NCBI RefSeq assembly: GCF_900103545.1
Contig: NZ_FNHH01000011.1
Location: forward strand, 1-64,000
Origin: Daejeonella rubra
Lineage (GTDB): Bacteria; Bacteroidota; Bacteroidia; Sphingobacteriales; Sphingobacteriaceae
DNA: 64,000 nucleotides
Direction of reading: 5' to 3'
Positions 8,576 through 16,807 of this stretch are shown one piece after another (the stretch's first letter is position 1; each line of letters opens with the position of its first letter). Under the pieces are notes generated by a model. The model was given only the letters and a program-made list of their open reading frames with translations, was not told the origin of the DNA and searched no databases. Made by a program: the position numbers and the translations under genes.

Positions 8576-10003
8576 TTAGCTCATCTTTAGTTTCTTTTGA
8601 ATATCGGCCACGTAGCCTTTGAATTTTTTGTCTGTATCAATAAGATCATCTACTGTCTGACAGGCGTAGATCACCGTTGAGTGGTCGCGTCCACCAAAGA
8701 AAGCACCAATTGATTTCAGAGAAGTTTTGGTATGAAGCTTTGCCAGGTACATAGAGATCTGACGGGCCTGAACAATTTCACGTTTCCTTGTTTTGGATTT
8801 CACCATTTCGATAGGAACTTCAAAATACTCACAAACAAGTTTCTGAATATACTCCATTGAAATCTCTTTGCTTGAATTCTTGATAAAATTCTTGAGCATT
8901 GATTTGGCAAGGTTCAGATCGATCTCCTTTTTGTTCAGAGTAGATTGAGCTAATAGTGATACCATGGCACCTTCAAGCTCCCGAACATTATTATCGATAT
9001 TATGGGCAACATATTCAATTACTTCAGAAGGAAGTTCAATCCCATCAGAATACATCTTCTTATTAAGAATAGCCATTCTTGTTTCCAGATCAGGGATCTG
9101 AAGGTCGGCAGACAAGCCCCATTTGAAACGGGACAGCAGGCGTTCTTCCAGACCGGATAGATCTTTAGGTGCCTTATCTGAGGTGATGATCAGCTGTTTA
9201 CCTGATTGATGCAGGTGATTGAAGATATGGAAGAAAATATCCTGTGTTTTTTCTTTGCCGGCAAAATTATGAACGTCATCCATGATGAGTACATCCATTG
9301 CCTGGTAGAAATTCACAAAATCATTGATATTGTTGTTCTTTAACGCATCAACAAATTGCTGCGTAAATTTCTCGCAAGAAACATAAAGCACCAACTTATC
9401 AGTTAAAGTACGTTTGATCTCATTTCCTATTGCCTGCGCCAGGTGAGTTTTACCTAATCCAACTCCACCGTATATCATCAGCGGATTAAAAGAAGTACCT
9501 CCCGGCTTACCTGCAACTGCATAACCAGCTGATCGTGCCAGCCTGTTACAGTCACCTTCAATGAAATTTTCAAAAGTATAATTCTGATTTAACTGAGGAT
9601 CGACCTGCAATTTTTTCAGACCCGGAATTACAAAAGGGTTTTTTATGTCCTTATTCAGGGAAATTGGCATTGGCATCGACTGATTTTTACCCTCTGCACC
9701 ATTACCATTTGACGGCATATTGGTTGTGTAAGGAATACTGGTCGAAGACTTTTCCACAACGATGTTATATTCAAGTCTGCCTTCTTCTCCCAACTGCTTT
9801 TTTACAGTCTTTCTGAGTAGTCCTACATAATGTTCTTCAAGCCATTCGTAAAAGAATAAACTCGGTACCTGTATAGTCAAAACGTTACCCTCTAGACGTA
9901 AGGCTTTTATAGGCTCAAACCAGGTTTTAAAACTCTGAGCCGGGATGTTATCCTTAATAATCTGGAGACAGTTATTCCATACATGTGTACAAGTTTTTTC
10001 CAT
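8576..10003 (-). CDS. dnaA: chromosomal replication initiator DnaA
   Basis: The 475-residue product is a full-length DnaA. Domain I (residues 1-80) includes NIPAQSFKTWFEPIKAL. A linker follows, and then the AAA+ domain has Walker A GGVGLGKT (179-186) and Walker B LIMDDVH (Asp242/243). The sensor region includes RLLSRFKWGL. The C-terminal DNA-binding domain has KTRKREIVQARQ and the DnaA signature GGRDHSTVIYAC, starting near residue 437. DnaA binds 9-mer boxes at oriC and melts the origin using ATP. It reads away from a 734 bp AT-rich region (10004-10737) that contains one exact and several near-exact DnaA boxes. A hairpin terminator follows the gene. Confidence 0.98.
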   Translation of the reverse strand: MEKTCTHVWNNCLQIIKDNIPAQSFKTWFEPIKALRLEGNVLTIQVPSLFFYEWLEEHYVGLLRKTVKKQLGEEGRLEYNIVVEKSSTSIPYTTNMPSNGNGAEGKNQSMPMPISLNKDIKNPFVIPGLKKLQVDPQLNQNYTFENFIEGDCNRLARSAGYAVAGKPGGTSFNPLMIYGGVGLGKTHLAQAIGNEIKRTLTDKLVLYVSCEKFTQQFVDALKNNNINDFVNFYQAMDVLIMDDVHNFAGKEKTQDIFFHIFNHLHQSGKQLIITSDKAPKDLSGLEERLLSRFKWGLSADLQIPDLETRMAILNKKMYSDGIELPSEVIEYVAHNIDNNVRELEGAMVSLLAQSTLNKKEIDLNLAKSMLKNFIKNSSKEISMEYIQKLVCEYFEVPIEMVKSKTRKREIVQARQISMYLAKLHTKTSLKSIGAFFGGRDHSTVIYACQTVDDLIDTDKKFKGYVADIQKKLKMS

Positions 10004-10072
10004 ATAATTTTACTAATAATCTGATTTACAATCAGTGCCGAAAGAAATGTTGATAACTCTTTGGAGAATCAA

Positions 10073-10094
10073 TAATCGGAAAAAAATCCGATTA
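10073..10094. promoter_or_regulatory. perfect inverted repeat upstream of dnaA
   Basis: TAATCGGA (10073-10080) and its exact complement TCCGATTA (10087-10094) flank six A residues, 70-91 bases upstream of the dnaA start. It could be an operator or a 5' leader hairpin of the dnaA transcript. No run of U follows on either strand, so it is not a standard terminator. Confidence 0.4.
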
Positions 10095-10251
10095 AAAAAC
10101 TATAATTTGAAATTAGTTTTAACTAATTGTTATTCAGGTGAATAACTTATTTTTTGACTATTTAACTATTAGAATTAAAAAGCAATTATTTGATAATATT
10201 TAGTATAAAATTTAGCCATATTTATTGAAAAATCTGCTTCATTTAAAGTAT

Positions 10252-10260
10252 TTATGCACA
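10252..10260 (+). promoter_or_regulatory. consensus DnaA box
   Basis: TTATGCACA matches the TTATnCACA consensus at every defined position. It lies in the AT-rich region upstream of dnaA together with three one-mismatch boxes. Confidence 0.5.
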
Positions 10261-10737
10261 TATTTATTAAAAATACTGTGTTCATTCAGGCTAAGGAAAT
10301 GTTCTGCTTAATTGATTTTTTTATAGCAATCAATTCTGATCTAATATAAGAAACCAAATATCTGTACTTTTTGATTTTGGTTAACAATTAATTGGTAAAG
10401 GATCTTTGTAAATCACACAGGTTTTCATGATTTCCATGAACAATTTTAAACAGGATATATTGTTTTTGAATCTTTTAAATTCAGCATCCCTGATCGGTTA
10501 ATATAGATGCCTAAGAATCACCAGTTATTAAATTAATGGTCTGGAAAATATTAAACTACTGAATCTTTTTTATTCAGACTCCAATAATGTAACAAAAAAC
10601 AGGCCAAATTATTTGAATCTCCCTCATATTCAAGGAAATAACATCAGGAAAATAGTTGTCAGGTTTTCAAAAATCACCTGAACTACGGAAATATATCTTG
10701 ATAAATCAACTTATTTGCTGGATCAAAAAATCAATGT

Positions 10738-12285
10738 TTACTGATATTCGCCAAACTCTTGTCTGAAAGTATCGGCGATCTCGCCAAGAGTAGCGTACAC
10801 CTCTACTGCAGCTATGATATAAGGCATTGTATTTAAACCTCCTCTTACAGAATCTCTAAGGGCTTCTAAAGCCCTTTCAACAGCCAAACCATCTCTTTCG
10901 GCACGCAGACTGATCAGTTTATCGATCTGTACTTTTCGGATAGAATCATCAACCCGGAAAACCTCGGGTTTTAGTCCTTCAGCATCCACATATTTATTAA
11001 CTCCAACTAAAATGGCTTCCGCACTTTCTATGTCCTTTTGATACTGATAGGCCGAGTTAGCAATTTCATTCTGTATATAACCTTCTTCAATTGCGGCCAC
11101 TGAACCACCTTTTGCATCAATAATTTCGATATACTTCCATGCAGCAGCTTCAATTTCGTCTGTTAAAGACTCTACAAAGAAAGATCCTGCAAGCGGATCA
11201 ACCGTATCAGTAACTCCACTTTCAAATGCGATGATCTGCTGTGTTCTTAAAGCTACCTTTGCTGCTGCCTCAGTAGGCAATGAAAGTGCTTCATCAAATC
11301 CATTGGTATGCAGGGATTGAGTTCCGCCTAATACTGCAGCCATTGCCTGATTTGTAACCCTGATCACATTGTTAAGAGGCTGCTGAGCGGTTAAAGTTGA
11401 ACCACCTGTTTGTGTATGAAAGCGTAGCTTCTGAGCAGCAGGATCGGTTGCACCAAGGTTTTTTGTGAGCTGTGCCCACATCCTCCTGGCAGCACGGAAT
11501 TTTGCTATCTCTTCAAAAAAATTATTGTGACAGTTAAAAAAGAAAGACAGACGTTTAGCGAACACATTGATATCCAATCCTTTGTGAATAGCCGCCTGCA
11601 GATAGGCCTTCCCATTTGCTAATGTAAACGCAAGTTCCTGTACAGCCGTGGATCCGGCCTCTCTTATATGGTAACCAGATATAGATATAGTATTCCATTT
11701 AGGCAGTTCCTTACTACAGTACTCAAAAACATCTGTAATAAGTCGCATGGATGCTTTAGGAGGATAAATATAGGTTCCACGTGCAGCATATTCCTTTAAT
11801 ATATCATTCTGAACAGTTCCAGAGATCTGCTTCAGATCGGCACCCTGCTTTTTTGCCAGGCAAATATACATCGCCAACAAAATTGGAGCAGTAGCGTTAA
11901 TGGTCATTGAGCTGGTTACCTTCTGAAGATCGATCCCATCAAAAAGGACTTCCATATCCTTTAGTGAATCAATTGCAACCCCTACTTTTCCGACTTCACC
12001 ATCAGACATTTCATGGTCAGAGTCATAGCCTATCTGCGTAGGAAGGTCAAATGCCACGGATAAACCGGTTGTTCCCTGCGATAGCAAATAATGATATCGC
12101 TTATTTGATTCAAAAGCAGTAGAAAATCCTGCATACTGACGCATCGTCCACATCCTGCCTCTGTACATATCCTTTTGGATCCCACGGGTAAACGGAAATT
12201 CACCGGGCAATTCCAAATTTTTAGGTTCTGTATAGACTTCCTTTATCTCAATCCCTGAGCTGGTTTTAAATTTTTTTTCACTCAT
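10738..12285 (-). CDS. methylmalonyl-CoA mutase family, large (substrate-binding) chain
   Basis: This 515-residue protein is the substrate TIM-barrel half of a coenzyme B12-dependent acyl-CoA mutase. Recognisable segments are WTMRQYAGFSTAFESNKRYH, GLSVAFDLPTQIGYDSDH, SGTVQNDILKEYAARGTYI and SISGYHIREAGSTA. Tyr51 (RQYAGF) and Arg169 (AARGTY) align with the Tyr89 and Arg207 that bind the methylmalonyl carboxylate in the classical enzyme; isobutyryl-CoA mutases have Phe and Gln there. This favours methylmalonyl-CoA. The C-terminal cobalamin-binding domain (DxHxxG) is missing, so a separate B12 subunit must exist elsewhere. It is preceded by only four bases by a membrane-anchored protein of unknown function and is probably co-transcribed with it. 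Confidence 0.85.
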   Translation of the reverse strand: MSEKKFKTSSGIEIKEVYTEPKNLELPGEFPFTRGIQKDMYRGRMWTMRQYAGFSTAFESNKRYHYLLSQGTTGLSVAFDLPTQIGYDSDHEMSDGEVGKVGVAIDSLKDMEVLFDGIDLQKVTSSMTINATAPILLAMYICLAKKQGADLKQISGTVQNDILKEYAARGTYIYPPKASMRLITDVFEYCSKELPKWNTISISGYHIREAGSTAVQELAFTLANGKAYLQAAIHKGLDINVFAKRLSFFFNCHNNFFEEIAKFRAARRMWAQLTKNLGATDPAAQKLRFHTQTGGSTLTAQQPLNNVIRVTNQAMAAVLGGTQSLHTNGFDEALSLPTEAAAKVALRTQQIIAFESGVTDTVDPLAGSFFVESLTDEIEAAAWKYIEIIDAKGGSVAAIEEGYIQNEIANSAYQYQKDIESAEAILVGVNKYVDAEGLKPEVFRVDDSIRKVQIDKLISLRAERDGLAVERALEALRDSVRGGLNTMPYIIAAVEVYATLGEIADTFRQEFGEYQ

Positions 12286-12289
12286 TTCT

Positions 12290-12823
12290 TTAAAATAAAG
12301 ACTGGATATCTCTTTTTACAATGCCCAAAGCTACGTCATACGGATTTTCGCTTTCCAGATTTGCCAGATGTGTGAGTACAGATTTACTCAGATCCATAGA
12401 ACTTGCTTCAGCCGGTAGAGCATTCGCAGTACTGCTAATGATTCCGATCGTCTCTTCTTTGATCTTTTTTACCACTGTCCATGTCATTTCAGTCACGTAG
12501 ATCTGTTGTGAGATATTGTGCTGGTATTCCGAACGGATATCGGCTATGATAATTTTATGCATCTCAACAGCGCTCATTCCAGGGACATGTAAACGAACGA
12601 GCAAATTCGCAGGATTGATCCTTTCCAGGAACAAAACTGTACGCTCATACGCCTGCAGCCTTAATGGAAGGGTGTGTTTAAGTCCGGCCTTCTTCAATTC
12701 CAATCGTTGAAAGTTAAGATTTTGCAGAAGCAAGGGCTTCACAAAGTACCATGCGGCAAAGAATACCAGAAGTCCGGAAAGTGTGTATTTAACTATATCA
12801 AACAAATAAGTGATTTCATTCAT
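12290..12823 (-). CDS. membrane-anchored protein of unknown function, coupled to the mutase gene
   Basis: I do not recognise a characterised family in this 177-residue protein. One hydrophobic helix near residues 12-32 (YTLSGLLVFFAAWYFVKPLL) anchors the N-terminus. The rest is soluble, mixed helical and cytoplasmic by the positive-inside rule, with RLQAYERTVLFLERI and HKIIIADIRSEYQHNISQQ. It ends four bases before the mutase start, which suggests translational coupling. Similar anonymous proteins sit beside the same mutase gene in related bacteria as far as I recall, but I cannot check this here. It diverges from the iscA-type gene at 12918. Confidence 0.7.
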   Translation of the reverse strand: MNEITYLFDIVKYTLSGLLVFFAAWYFVKPLLLQNLNFQRLELKKAGLKHTLPLRLQAYERTVLFLERINPANLLVRLHVPGMSAVEMHKIIIADIRSEYQHNISQQIYVTEMTWTVVKKIKEETIGIISSTANALPAEASSMDLSKSVLTHLANLESENPYDVALGIVKRDIQSLF

Positions 12824-12888
12824 GGTTTTGCAATTGTTAACAGATGGTCAAAATGCCATCGATCAAAACAAAAGTGAGCAATTTCACG

Positions 12889-12896
12889 TATATTTG
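12889..12896 (+). promoter_or_regulatory. Bacteroidota -7 promoter element before the IscA-type gene
   Basis: TATATTTG matches the Bacteroidota -7 consensus TAnnTTTG exactly and lies 21 bases before the ATG at 12918, implying a short leader. I do not see a clear TTG -33 element at the expected distance, so this is a candidate only. Confidence 0.45.
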
Positions 12897-12917
12897 TGAT
12901 AAGATTTTAAAAGAAAT

Positions 12918-13271
12918 ATGAGTACAGAAATTGCAAATCTTACAGCACCAGTTACCTTAACAGATGGGGCTAAGAAAGAAATAAAAAAACTTATTCAGCA
13001 GCAGGAATTAGGTGAAGATTACGGATTACGTCTGGGCGTTGAAGGCGGTGGTTGTGCAGGGATGAATTATGTTTTAGGCTTCGATCAGAAAAAGGAAGGC
13101 GATCAGGAGTACATGATTGACGAGATCACAGTATTTATGCATAAGGCACATGGCCTGTATTTAGCCGGAATGGAAGTTGATTTTAAGGATGGATTAAATG
13201 CCCGCGGATTTACTTTTAGTAACCCGAATGCCAGCAGCACCTGTGGTTGCGGAACATCATTCTCAGTTTAA
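12918..13271 (+). CDS. A-type iron-sulfur carrier (IscA/ErpA/HesB family)
   Basis: This 117-residue protein matches the A-type carriers that receive Fe-S clusters and deliver them to apo-proteins. The three conserved cysteines are present: Cys46 in EGGGCAGMNY, and Cys109 and Cys111 in the C-terminal STCGCGTSF motif. Length and layout are standard. There is no signal peptide, so it is cytoplasmic. It has its own candidate promoter (12889-12896) and a strong terminator immediately downstream (13296-13330), so it is probably monocistronic. I cannot separate IscA, SufA and ErpA from sequence alone. Confidence 0.92.
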   Translation: MSTEIANLTAPVTLTDGAKKEIKKLIQQQELGEDYGLRLGVEGGGCAGMNYVLGFDQKKEGDQEYMIDEITVFMHKAHGLYLAGMEVDFKDGLNARGFTFSNPNASSTCGCGTSFSV

Positions 13272-13295
13272 AATATATTTTTGTAACATTTTATG

Positions 13296-13330
13296 AAGTC
13301 CTGCTGTCAAACCAGCAGGACTTTTTATAT
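13296..13330 (+). terminator. rho-independent terminator after the IscA-type gene
   Basis: AGTCCTGCTG (13297-13306) and its exact complement CAGCAGGACT (13313-13322) enclose a six-base loop and are followed by TTTTTATATTT. It ends eight bases before the permease start at 13338, so the permease needs its own promoter within or after it, or read-through. Confidence 0.92.
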
Positions 13331-13337
13331 TTATACT

Positions 13338-14582
13338 ATGGCAGGAACAATGAGTTATTCTGAAAATGTTAAGGTTGCTATGCAATCTGTGAAGGGTAAC
13401 AAGCTTCGGACATTTTTAACTGCAATCATCATAGCTATTGGTTTAACAGCACTTGTTGGCATTTTAACCTCTATTGATGCAATTGAAGGATCTTTGAATA
13501 ATACATTTTCTAGCATGGGCGCTAATTCCTTTACCATCAGAAACCGGGGAATCGGAATCAGAATTGGCGGTGGCGGACAGAGGCCAAAGAGGTATAAATC
13601 AATAGATTACAGGCAGGCGACTGCATTTAAAAGCAATTTCGACTTTCCGGCAACCATTTCTGTAAATACCTTCGCTTCATTTGGAGGAACAGCGAAATAT
13701 GGAAATGAGAAAACCAATCCTAACATTTCTGTTCTTGGGGCTGATGAAAATTATTTAATGTCGGCAGGGTATAAACTTGCTGGTGGCAGAAATTTCTCTC
13801 AGTCAGAACTTGAATACGGTACCAGCGTAGTAATTATTGGCGATGAAATTAAAACCCGCCTCTTCCCCAATGCAGATCCGATCAACAAAATAATCAGTAT
13901 TGGAAATAATAAATTCCGGATCGTTGGACTATTGGCCGCTAAAGGCTCGAGTGTTGGTTTTGGAGGTGATAAGATCTGTGTGATCCCTCTCCTTCGTGCT
14001 AAACAGGTGATGACTATCTCCAATCCATCCTATACTATTTCTGTAATGAGTGATGATCCAACACAAATGGAATATGCAATTGGTGAGGCCACTGCATTAT
14101 TCAGGAATGTCAGGAATCTGAAAATAGCTGATGAAAACAATTTTGAGATCACAAAAAGTGATGCTATCGCTCAAACACTGGTAGACAACTTGAAATTTGT
14201 ACGAATTGGAGGAATTGTGATCGGTGCCATCACACTGATAGGCGCTGCAATTGCATTGATGAATATCATGATCGTTTCAGTTACAGAACGAACCCGTGAA
14301 ATTGGTATACGTAAAGCTATTGGTGCAACACCACTGGTTATTCGCAGACAGTTTTTGATTGAAGCCATCGTCATTTGTCTGATGGGAGGCATTACCGGCG
14401 TATTTCTGGGAATCCTTATTGGCAATTTACTCTCCATGGTAATGGGCGGATCATTTATTATGCCCTGGGGATGGACCATCCTTGGATTAAGTCTTTGTGT
14501 TGGTGTGGGCTTAATATCAGGACTTTACCCTGCAGTGAAAGCGTCTAAGCTGGATCCTGTGGAGTCGCTCAGATATGAGTAA
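13338..14582 (+). CDS. ABC transporter permease, MacB/FtsX type
   Basis: The start at 13338 (MAGTMSYSENVKVAMQSV) is preferred, because the upstream in-frame ATG at 13293 lies in the terminator hairpin of the previous gene. The 414-residue protein has an N-terminal membrane helix (LRTFLTAIIIAIGLTALVGI), a periplasmic MacB core domain of about 230 residues, and three C-terminal helices of the FtsX domain. The cytoplasmic coupling segment TERTREIGIRKAIGA lies between the second and third helices. These permeases work with a separate ATPase in mechanotransmission or export of macrolides or lipoproteins. No ATPase gene is adjacent. The ending SKLDPVESLRYE is typical. Confidence 0.9.
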   Translation: MAGTMSYSENVKVAMQSVKGNKLRTFLTAIIIAIGLTALVGILTSIDAIEGSLNNTFSSMGANSFTIRNRGIGIRIGGGGQRPKRYKSIDYRQATAFKSNFDFPATISVNTFASFGGTAKYGNEKTNPNISVLGADENYLMSAGYKLAGGRNFSQSELEYGTSVVIIGDEIKTRLFPNADPINKIISIGNNKFRIVGLLAAKGSSVGFGGDKICVIPLLRAKQVMTISNPSYTISVMSDDPTQMEYAIGEATALFRNVRNLKIADENNFEITKSDAIAQTLVDNLKFVRIGGIVIGAITLIGAAIALMNIMIVSVTERTREIGIRKAIGATPLVIRRQFLIEAIVICLMGGITGVFLGILIGNLLSMVMGGSFIMPWGWTILGLSLCVGVGLISGLYPAVKASKLDPVESLRYE

Positions 14583-14650
14583 AGGTTAAAGCTAAAAGGT
14601 TAAAGCTAAAAGGTTAAAGGGAAAAGCAAAAAGTGAAAAGCAAAAAGAAT
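14583..14650 (+). repeat. purine-rich degenerate repeat (GGTTAAAGCTAAAA units)
   Basis: Nearly exact tandem copies of AAGGTTAAAGCTAA (three times, about 15-base period) are followed by GGGAAAAGCAAAAAGTGAAAAGC-type units. It lies between two convergent genes and is non-coding. It belongs to the same class of intergenic array as 5516-5607. Confidence 0.7.
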
Positions 14651-14671
14651 AAATCAATATTCAATTAATAA

Positions 14672-15724
14672 TTACCTTTTGCCGTACTGATCGTTATAAT
14701 AAGTCTGGTAATTACCAGAGGTGACACTCTGCAGCCATTCTTCATTAGTTAAAAACCAATCGACAGTTTTTTCGAGTCCTTCTTCAAATTGTAAGCTGGG
14801 CTTCCATCCCAGATCTGCCTGAAGTTTCGATGAATCAATTGCATATCGAAGGTCATGCCCGGCCCGATCTGTGACAAAAGTGATCAGATTTGCTGATGTG
14901 CCAGATTCACGTCCCAACTTTTTATCCATTATCTTACAAAGCAAACGGATCAGATCAATATTTGTCCATTCATTATGCCCGCCAACATTGTATGTACTGC
15001 CAGCAGCGGCGCGATGAAAAATCACGTCAATTGCACGTGCATGATCTTCAACCCATAACCAGTCGCGGATATTTTCACCTTTCCCATAAACTGGAATTGG
15101 AAGGTTATTTTTTATGTTATTAATTGAAAGCGGGATCAGCTTTTCAGGAAAATGAAAAGATCCGTAATTGTTGGAACAGTTGGAGATCACTGTATCTATA
15201 CCGTAAGTATCATGATAGGATCTTACAAAATGATCGGAACTGGCTTTTGATGCTGAGTACGGGCTATGCGGATCATAGGCGGTTTCTTCTGTAAATAAAC
15301 CCTTTTCTCCAAGACTACCATAAACTTCATCTGTTGAAACATGGTAGAAACGGTGGCTGCTATAATTACTTTTCCATTGATGACGTGATGCATTCAGGAG
15401 ATTTACAGTCCCCACTACATTAGTCATAACAAACTCGGTAGGATTACTTATTGACCTGTCGACATGCGATTCGGCTGCAAGGTGAATAACTGAGTCGAGC
15501 TGCTCTTCAGAGAATAATTTATCAATGAATGCAGCATCAACGATATCACCCTTTATAAATTTATAATTGGGTTTATCCTCAATATCTTTCAGGTTAAGCA
15601 AATTCCCGGCATAAGTTAACTTATCAAGATTTATTATCTGATATTCAGGATAGTTATTTACAAATAGCCTAACCACATGAGAGCCAATAAACCCTGCTCC
15701 GCCAGTAATCAAAATTTTCTTCAT
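14672..15724 (-). CDS. rfbB: dTDP-glucose 4,6-dehydratase
   Basis: The enzyme converts dTDP-glucose to dTDP-4-keto-6-deoxyglucose for deoxysugar synthesis. The 350-residue extended short-chain dehydrogenase has the NAD loop GGAGFIGSH at residues 8-16, the characteristic LDKLTYAGNLLNL segment, and the TDE triad (Thr131-Asp132-Glu133). The last distinguishes dehydratases from epimerases. Tyr156 and Lys160 form the YxxxK pair. It is the fourth and last gene of a minus-strand nucleotide-sugar run (ugd, uxs, galE, rfbB). The other rml genes are not in the window. Confidence 0.92.
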   Translation of the reverse strand: MKKILITGGAGFIGSHVVRLFVNNYPEYQIINLDKLTYAGNLLNLKDIEDKPNYKFIKGDIVDAAFIDKLFSEEQLDSVIHLAAESHVDRSISNPTEFVMTNVVGTVNLLNASRHQWKSNYSSHRFYHVSTDEVYGSLGEKGLFTEETAYDPHSPYSASKASSDHFVRSYHDTYGIDTVISNCSNNYGSFHFPEKLIPLSINNIKNNLPIPVYGKGENIRDWLWVEDHARAIDVIFHRAAAGSTYNVGGHNEWTNIDLIRLLCKIMDKKLGRESGTSANLITFVTDRAGHDLRYAIDSSKLQADLGWKPSLQFEEGLEKTVDWFLTNEEWLQSVTSGNYQTYYNDQYGKR

Positions 15725-15781
15725 TTCTAAGATATTTTATTGATCCAGGGATTCTGACCTGCTCAAATTAGCCGCTGACAG

Positions 15782-16807
15782 TTAAAGAGGATTCTGTTTT
15801 ATATATTTTTCCCATTCCCATGCGGAACTCATCATTTCCAGTAAACCTAACTCCGCTTTCCATGAAAGATCACGTTCAGCCTTAGTTACATCACCATAGA
15901 TCTGAATAATATCTCCTGGTCTTCTTGGGCCGATGGTATAATTCAATTTTTCTCCGGTAGCCTTCTCAAATGCATGAATTACTTCTAAAACTGAATTTCC
16001 ACGACCGGTACCAATATTATAAATGTCAAATGGTACAGGCTCACCTTCTAATTGTTTAATGGCGGCAACATGTGCCTTTGCCAGGTCAACTACATGAATA
16101 TAATCCCTGATACAAGTCCCATCGTTGGTGTCATAATCATCCCCAAAGACAATGATATTTCCCCTTTTTCCAATTGCAGCCTGCGTAATAAAGGGAACAA
16201 GATTCTGAGGAACACCAATAGGAAGTTCACCGATCAATGCTGAAGAATGGGCACCTACCGGATTAAAATATCTAAGTGCAATCACTTTTAAGTTTTCGTT
16301 TACACGGGCAGTTTCACTTAATATTTCTTCGGCGATCTGCTTTGTATTTCCGTAGGTTGATTCTGCCTTTTTTACTGGTGCAAGCTCATTTACAGGCAAG
16401 CTATCCGGCTCACCATAAACGGTGCAGCTGGAAGAAAAGACCATATTCATCCTTCGTTCAGAAGAAGCCAAAAGTAAATTGACCAATGAATAAATATTGT
16501 TTTTATAATACTTTAATGGTTCTTTTTCTGATTCACCTACGCTCTTAAATGCGGCAAAGTGAATTATTCCTTCTATATCCGGGTTAGCATCAAGAAATTG
16601 GCGGGTTAACTTTTCGTCACACAGGTCAAAATTGAAAAAATCAGGCTTTTTACCTGTGATCTTCATGATCTGATCGATTATCTGGGGACTTGAATTTGAA
16701 AGATTATCGACAATTACAGGTTCATAGCCTGCATTGATCAATTCAACAACGGTATGTGAGCCAATATAACCTGTACCACCTGTGACTAAAATTTTCTTTC
16801 CGGGCAT
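15782..16807 (-). CDS. galE: UDP-glucose 4-epimerase
   Basis: This 341-residue enzyme interconverts UDP-glucose and UDP-galactose. It shows the NAD motif GGTGYIGSH (residues 10-18), the GalE marker HFAAFKSVGES, SSSCTVYG, and the catalytic Tyr152/Lys156 pair in YGNTK. RYFNPVGAHSS and GDDYDTNDGTCIRDYIHV are typical substrate-binding regions. The gene is translationally coupled to uxs: the uxs stop and the galE start share one base (TAATG arrangement). The product feeds surface polysaccharide synthesis and galactose metabolism. Confidence 0.94.
   Translation of the reverse strand: MPGKKILVTGGTGYIGSHTVVELINAGYEPVIVDNLSNSSPQIIDQIMKITGKKPDFFNFDLCDEKLTRQFLDANPDIEGIIHFAAFKSVGESEKEPLKYYKNNIYSLVNLLLASSERRMNMVFSSSCTVYGEPDSLPVNELAPVKKAESTYGNTKQIAEEILSETARVNENLKVIALRYFNPVGAHSSALIGELPIGVPQNLVPFITQAAIGKRGNIIVFGDDYDTNDGTCIRDYIHVVDLAKAHVAAIKQLEGEPVPFDIYNIGTGRGNSVLEVIHAFEKATGEKLNYTIGPRRPGDIIQIYGDVTKAERDLSWKAELGLLEMMSSAWEWEKYIKQNPL

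Larger units (their letters stand above)
10004..10737. other. AT-rich gene-free region upstream of dnaA, candidate oriC
   Basis: This 734 bp interval has no credible open frame and is strongly AT-rich. It contains one perfect DnaA box on the plus strand, TTATGCACA (10252-10260), and three 8/9 matches to TTATnCACA: TTATCAACA on minus (10048-10056), TTATTCACC on minus (10137-10145) and TTATTCAGA on plus (10570-10578). Short inverted repeats occur at 10021-10035, 10073-10094, 10130-10145, 10559-10577 and 10659-10681. Position next to dnaA, base composition and box density fit a replication origin, but in Bacteroidota oriC is not always beside dnaA. It must also hold the dnaA promoter. Confidence 0.55.

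Noticed and set aside
13293..13337. Upstream start for the ABC permease
   Set aside because: It would place the first codons in a perfect terminator hairpin. The start at 13338 gives a normal N-terminus.
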